Source: Flavobacterium sp. UBA7663 (GTDB lineage Bacteria; Bacteroidota; Bacteroidia; Flavobacteriales; Flavobacteriaceae). Taken from it: a DNA stretch of 5,297 bases. This document shows positions 5,272 through 5,297 of this stretch, in pieces. The stretch covers positions 537 to 5,833 of the forward strand of contig NZ_DLHR01000004.1 of the NCBI RefSeq assembly GCF_002483315.1, written 5' to 3'. Below the pieces are notes generated by a model. The model had not been told where the DNA came from, ran no database searches, and saw only the letters and a list, made by a program, of their open reading frames with translations. The first letter of the stretch is position 1; the number at the start of each line of letters is the position of its first letter. Both the position numbers and the translations under genes were made by a program.

Positions 5272-5297
5272 TCACAACAGCGCACAAGCGATCATTG
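5272..5297 (+). repeat. attC site of cassette 8, left end only (cut by window end)
   Basis: The R'' box TCACAAC (5272-5278) is followed by GCGCACAAGCGATCATTG, which matches the minor stem class of the sites at 1410 and 3986. Bases 5264-5278 are complementary to 4779-4793 at 14 of 15 positions, so this closes cassette 8. Confidence 0.88.

Larger units (their letters stand above)
1..5297 (+). mobile_element. Integron gene-cassette array (internal segment, eight cassettes)
   Basis: Nine related repeats, seven complete and two cut by the window edges, separate eight cassette bodies. Each repeat begins with an R''-type box ending in AAC and ends with a GTT R'-type box. The predicted crossover points (between G and TT) are 20/21, 1536/1537, 1960/1961, 2230/2231, 3117/3118, 3543/3544, 4111/4112 and 4779/4780. 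Each complete cassette starts and ends with mutually complementary sequence, as expected of an excised circle. Every gene points the same way, with its start just after a GTT box and its stop 7-10 bases before the next R'' box. By integron convention the integrase and attI lie to the left, outside the window. No integrase, attI or dedicated array promoter is visible here. The homogeneous attC sites favour a sedentary chromosomal integron. Confidence 0.93.

Noticed and set aside
1..5297. CRISPR array or insertion-sequence explanation for the repeats
   Set aside because: Repeats are about 130 bp with unequal gene-sized spacers, no transposase is present, and the box structure and circular end complementarity fit attC sites.

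Overview
The whole window is an internal piece of a chromosomal-type integron gene-cassette array. Seven complete attC recombination sites of 130-133 bp (1410-1542, 1836-1966, 2107-2236, 2993-3123, 3419-3549, 3986-4117, 4655-4785) and two partial ones (1-26, 5272-5297) alternate with cassette bodies. The assignment rests on three observations: RYYYAAC-like R'' and GTT-type R' boxes bound every repeat; each complete site folds into one long imperfect hairpin; and the first 9-15 bases of each complete cassette are the reverse complement of its last 9-15 bases, as expected for sequence that was once a closed circle. All cassette genes read on the + strand, so the integrase gene and attI should lie off the left edge. 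Neither is in the window.

Layout. Cassette 1 (21-1536) holds a 446-residue pentapeptide-repeat protein with a C-terminal TIR-like/Rossmann-like domain. Cassette 2 (1537-1960) has no convincing gene. Cassette 3 (1961-2230) is very short and has no gene. Cassette 4 (2231-3117) carries two overlapping genes: a small protein followed by a PIN-domain putative nuclease, arranged like a toxin-antitoxin pair. Cassette 5 (3118-3543) is a second copy, about 94% identical, of cassette 2. Cassettes 6 (3544-4111), 7 (4112-4779) and 8 (4780 to beyond the end) each carry one gene of unknown function.

Organism. The coding parts are strongly AT-rich and the attC sites less so. The long, very homogeneous attC family indicates a sedentary chromosomal integron rather than a clinical mobile one. 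The style of the low-GC genes, together with a vague recollection of similar repeats, makes a spirochaete such as Leptospira my first guess, with a Bacteroidota host as the alternative. This is weakly supported because no housekeeping gene is present.

How the parts work together. The genes are independent mobile units, not one pathway. The plausible common theme is accessory or conflict function: a TIR-like effector candidate fused to a pentapeptide solenoid, a PIN nuclease with a partner, and small orphan proteins. The most unusual features are the conserved ORF-less cassette present twice with phased short repeats, extended cassette-end complementarity, two classes of attC stem with compensatory changes, and a 76-bp attC half that is identical in four sites.
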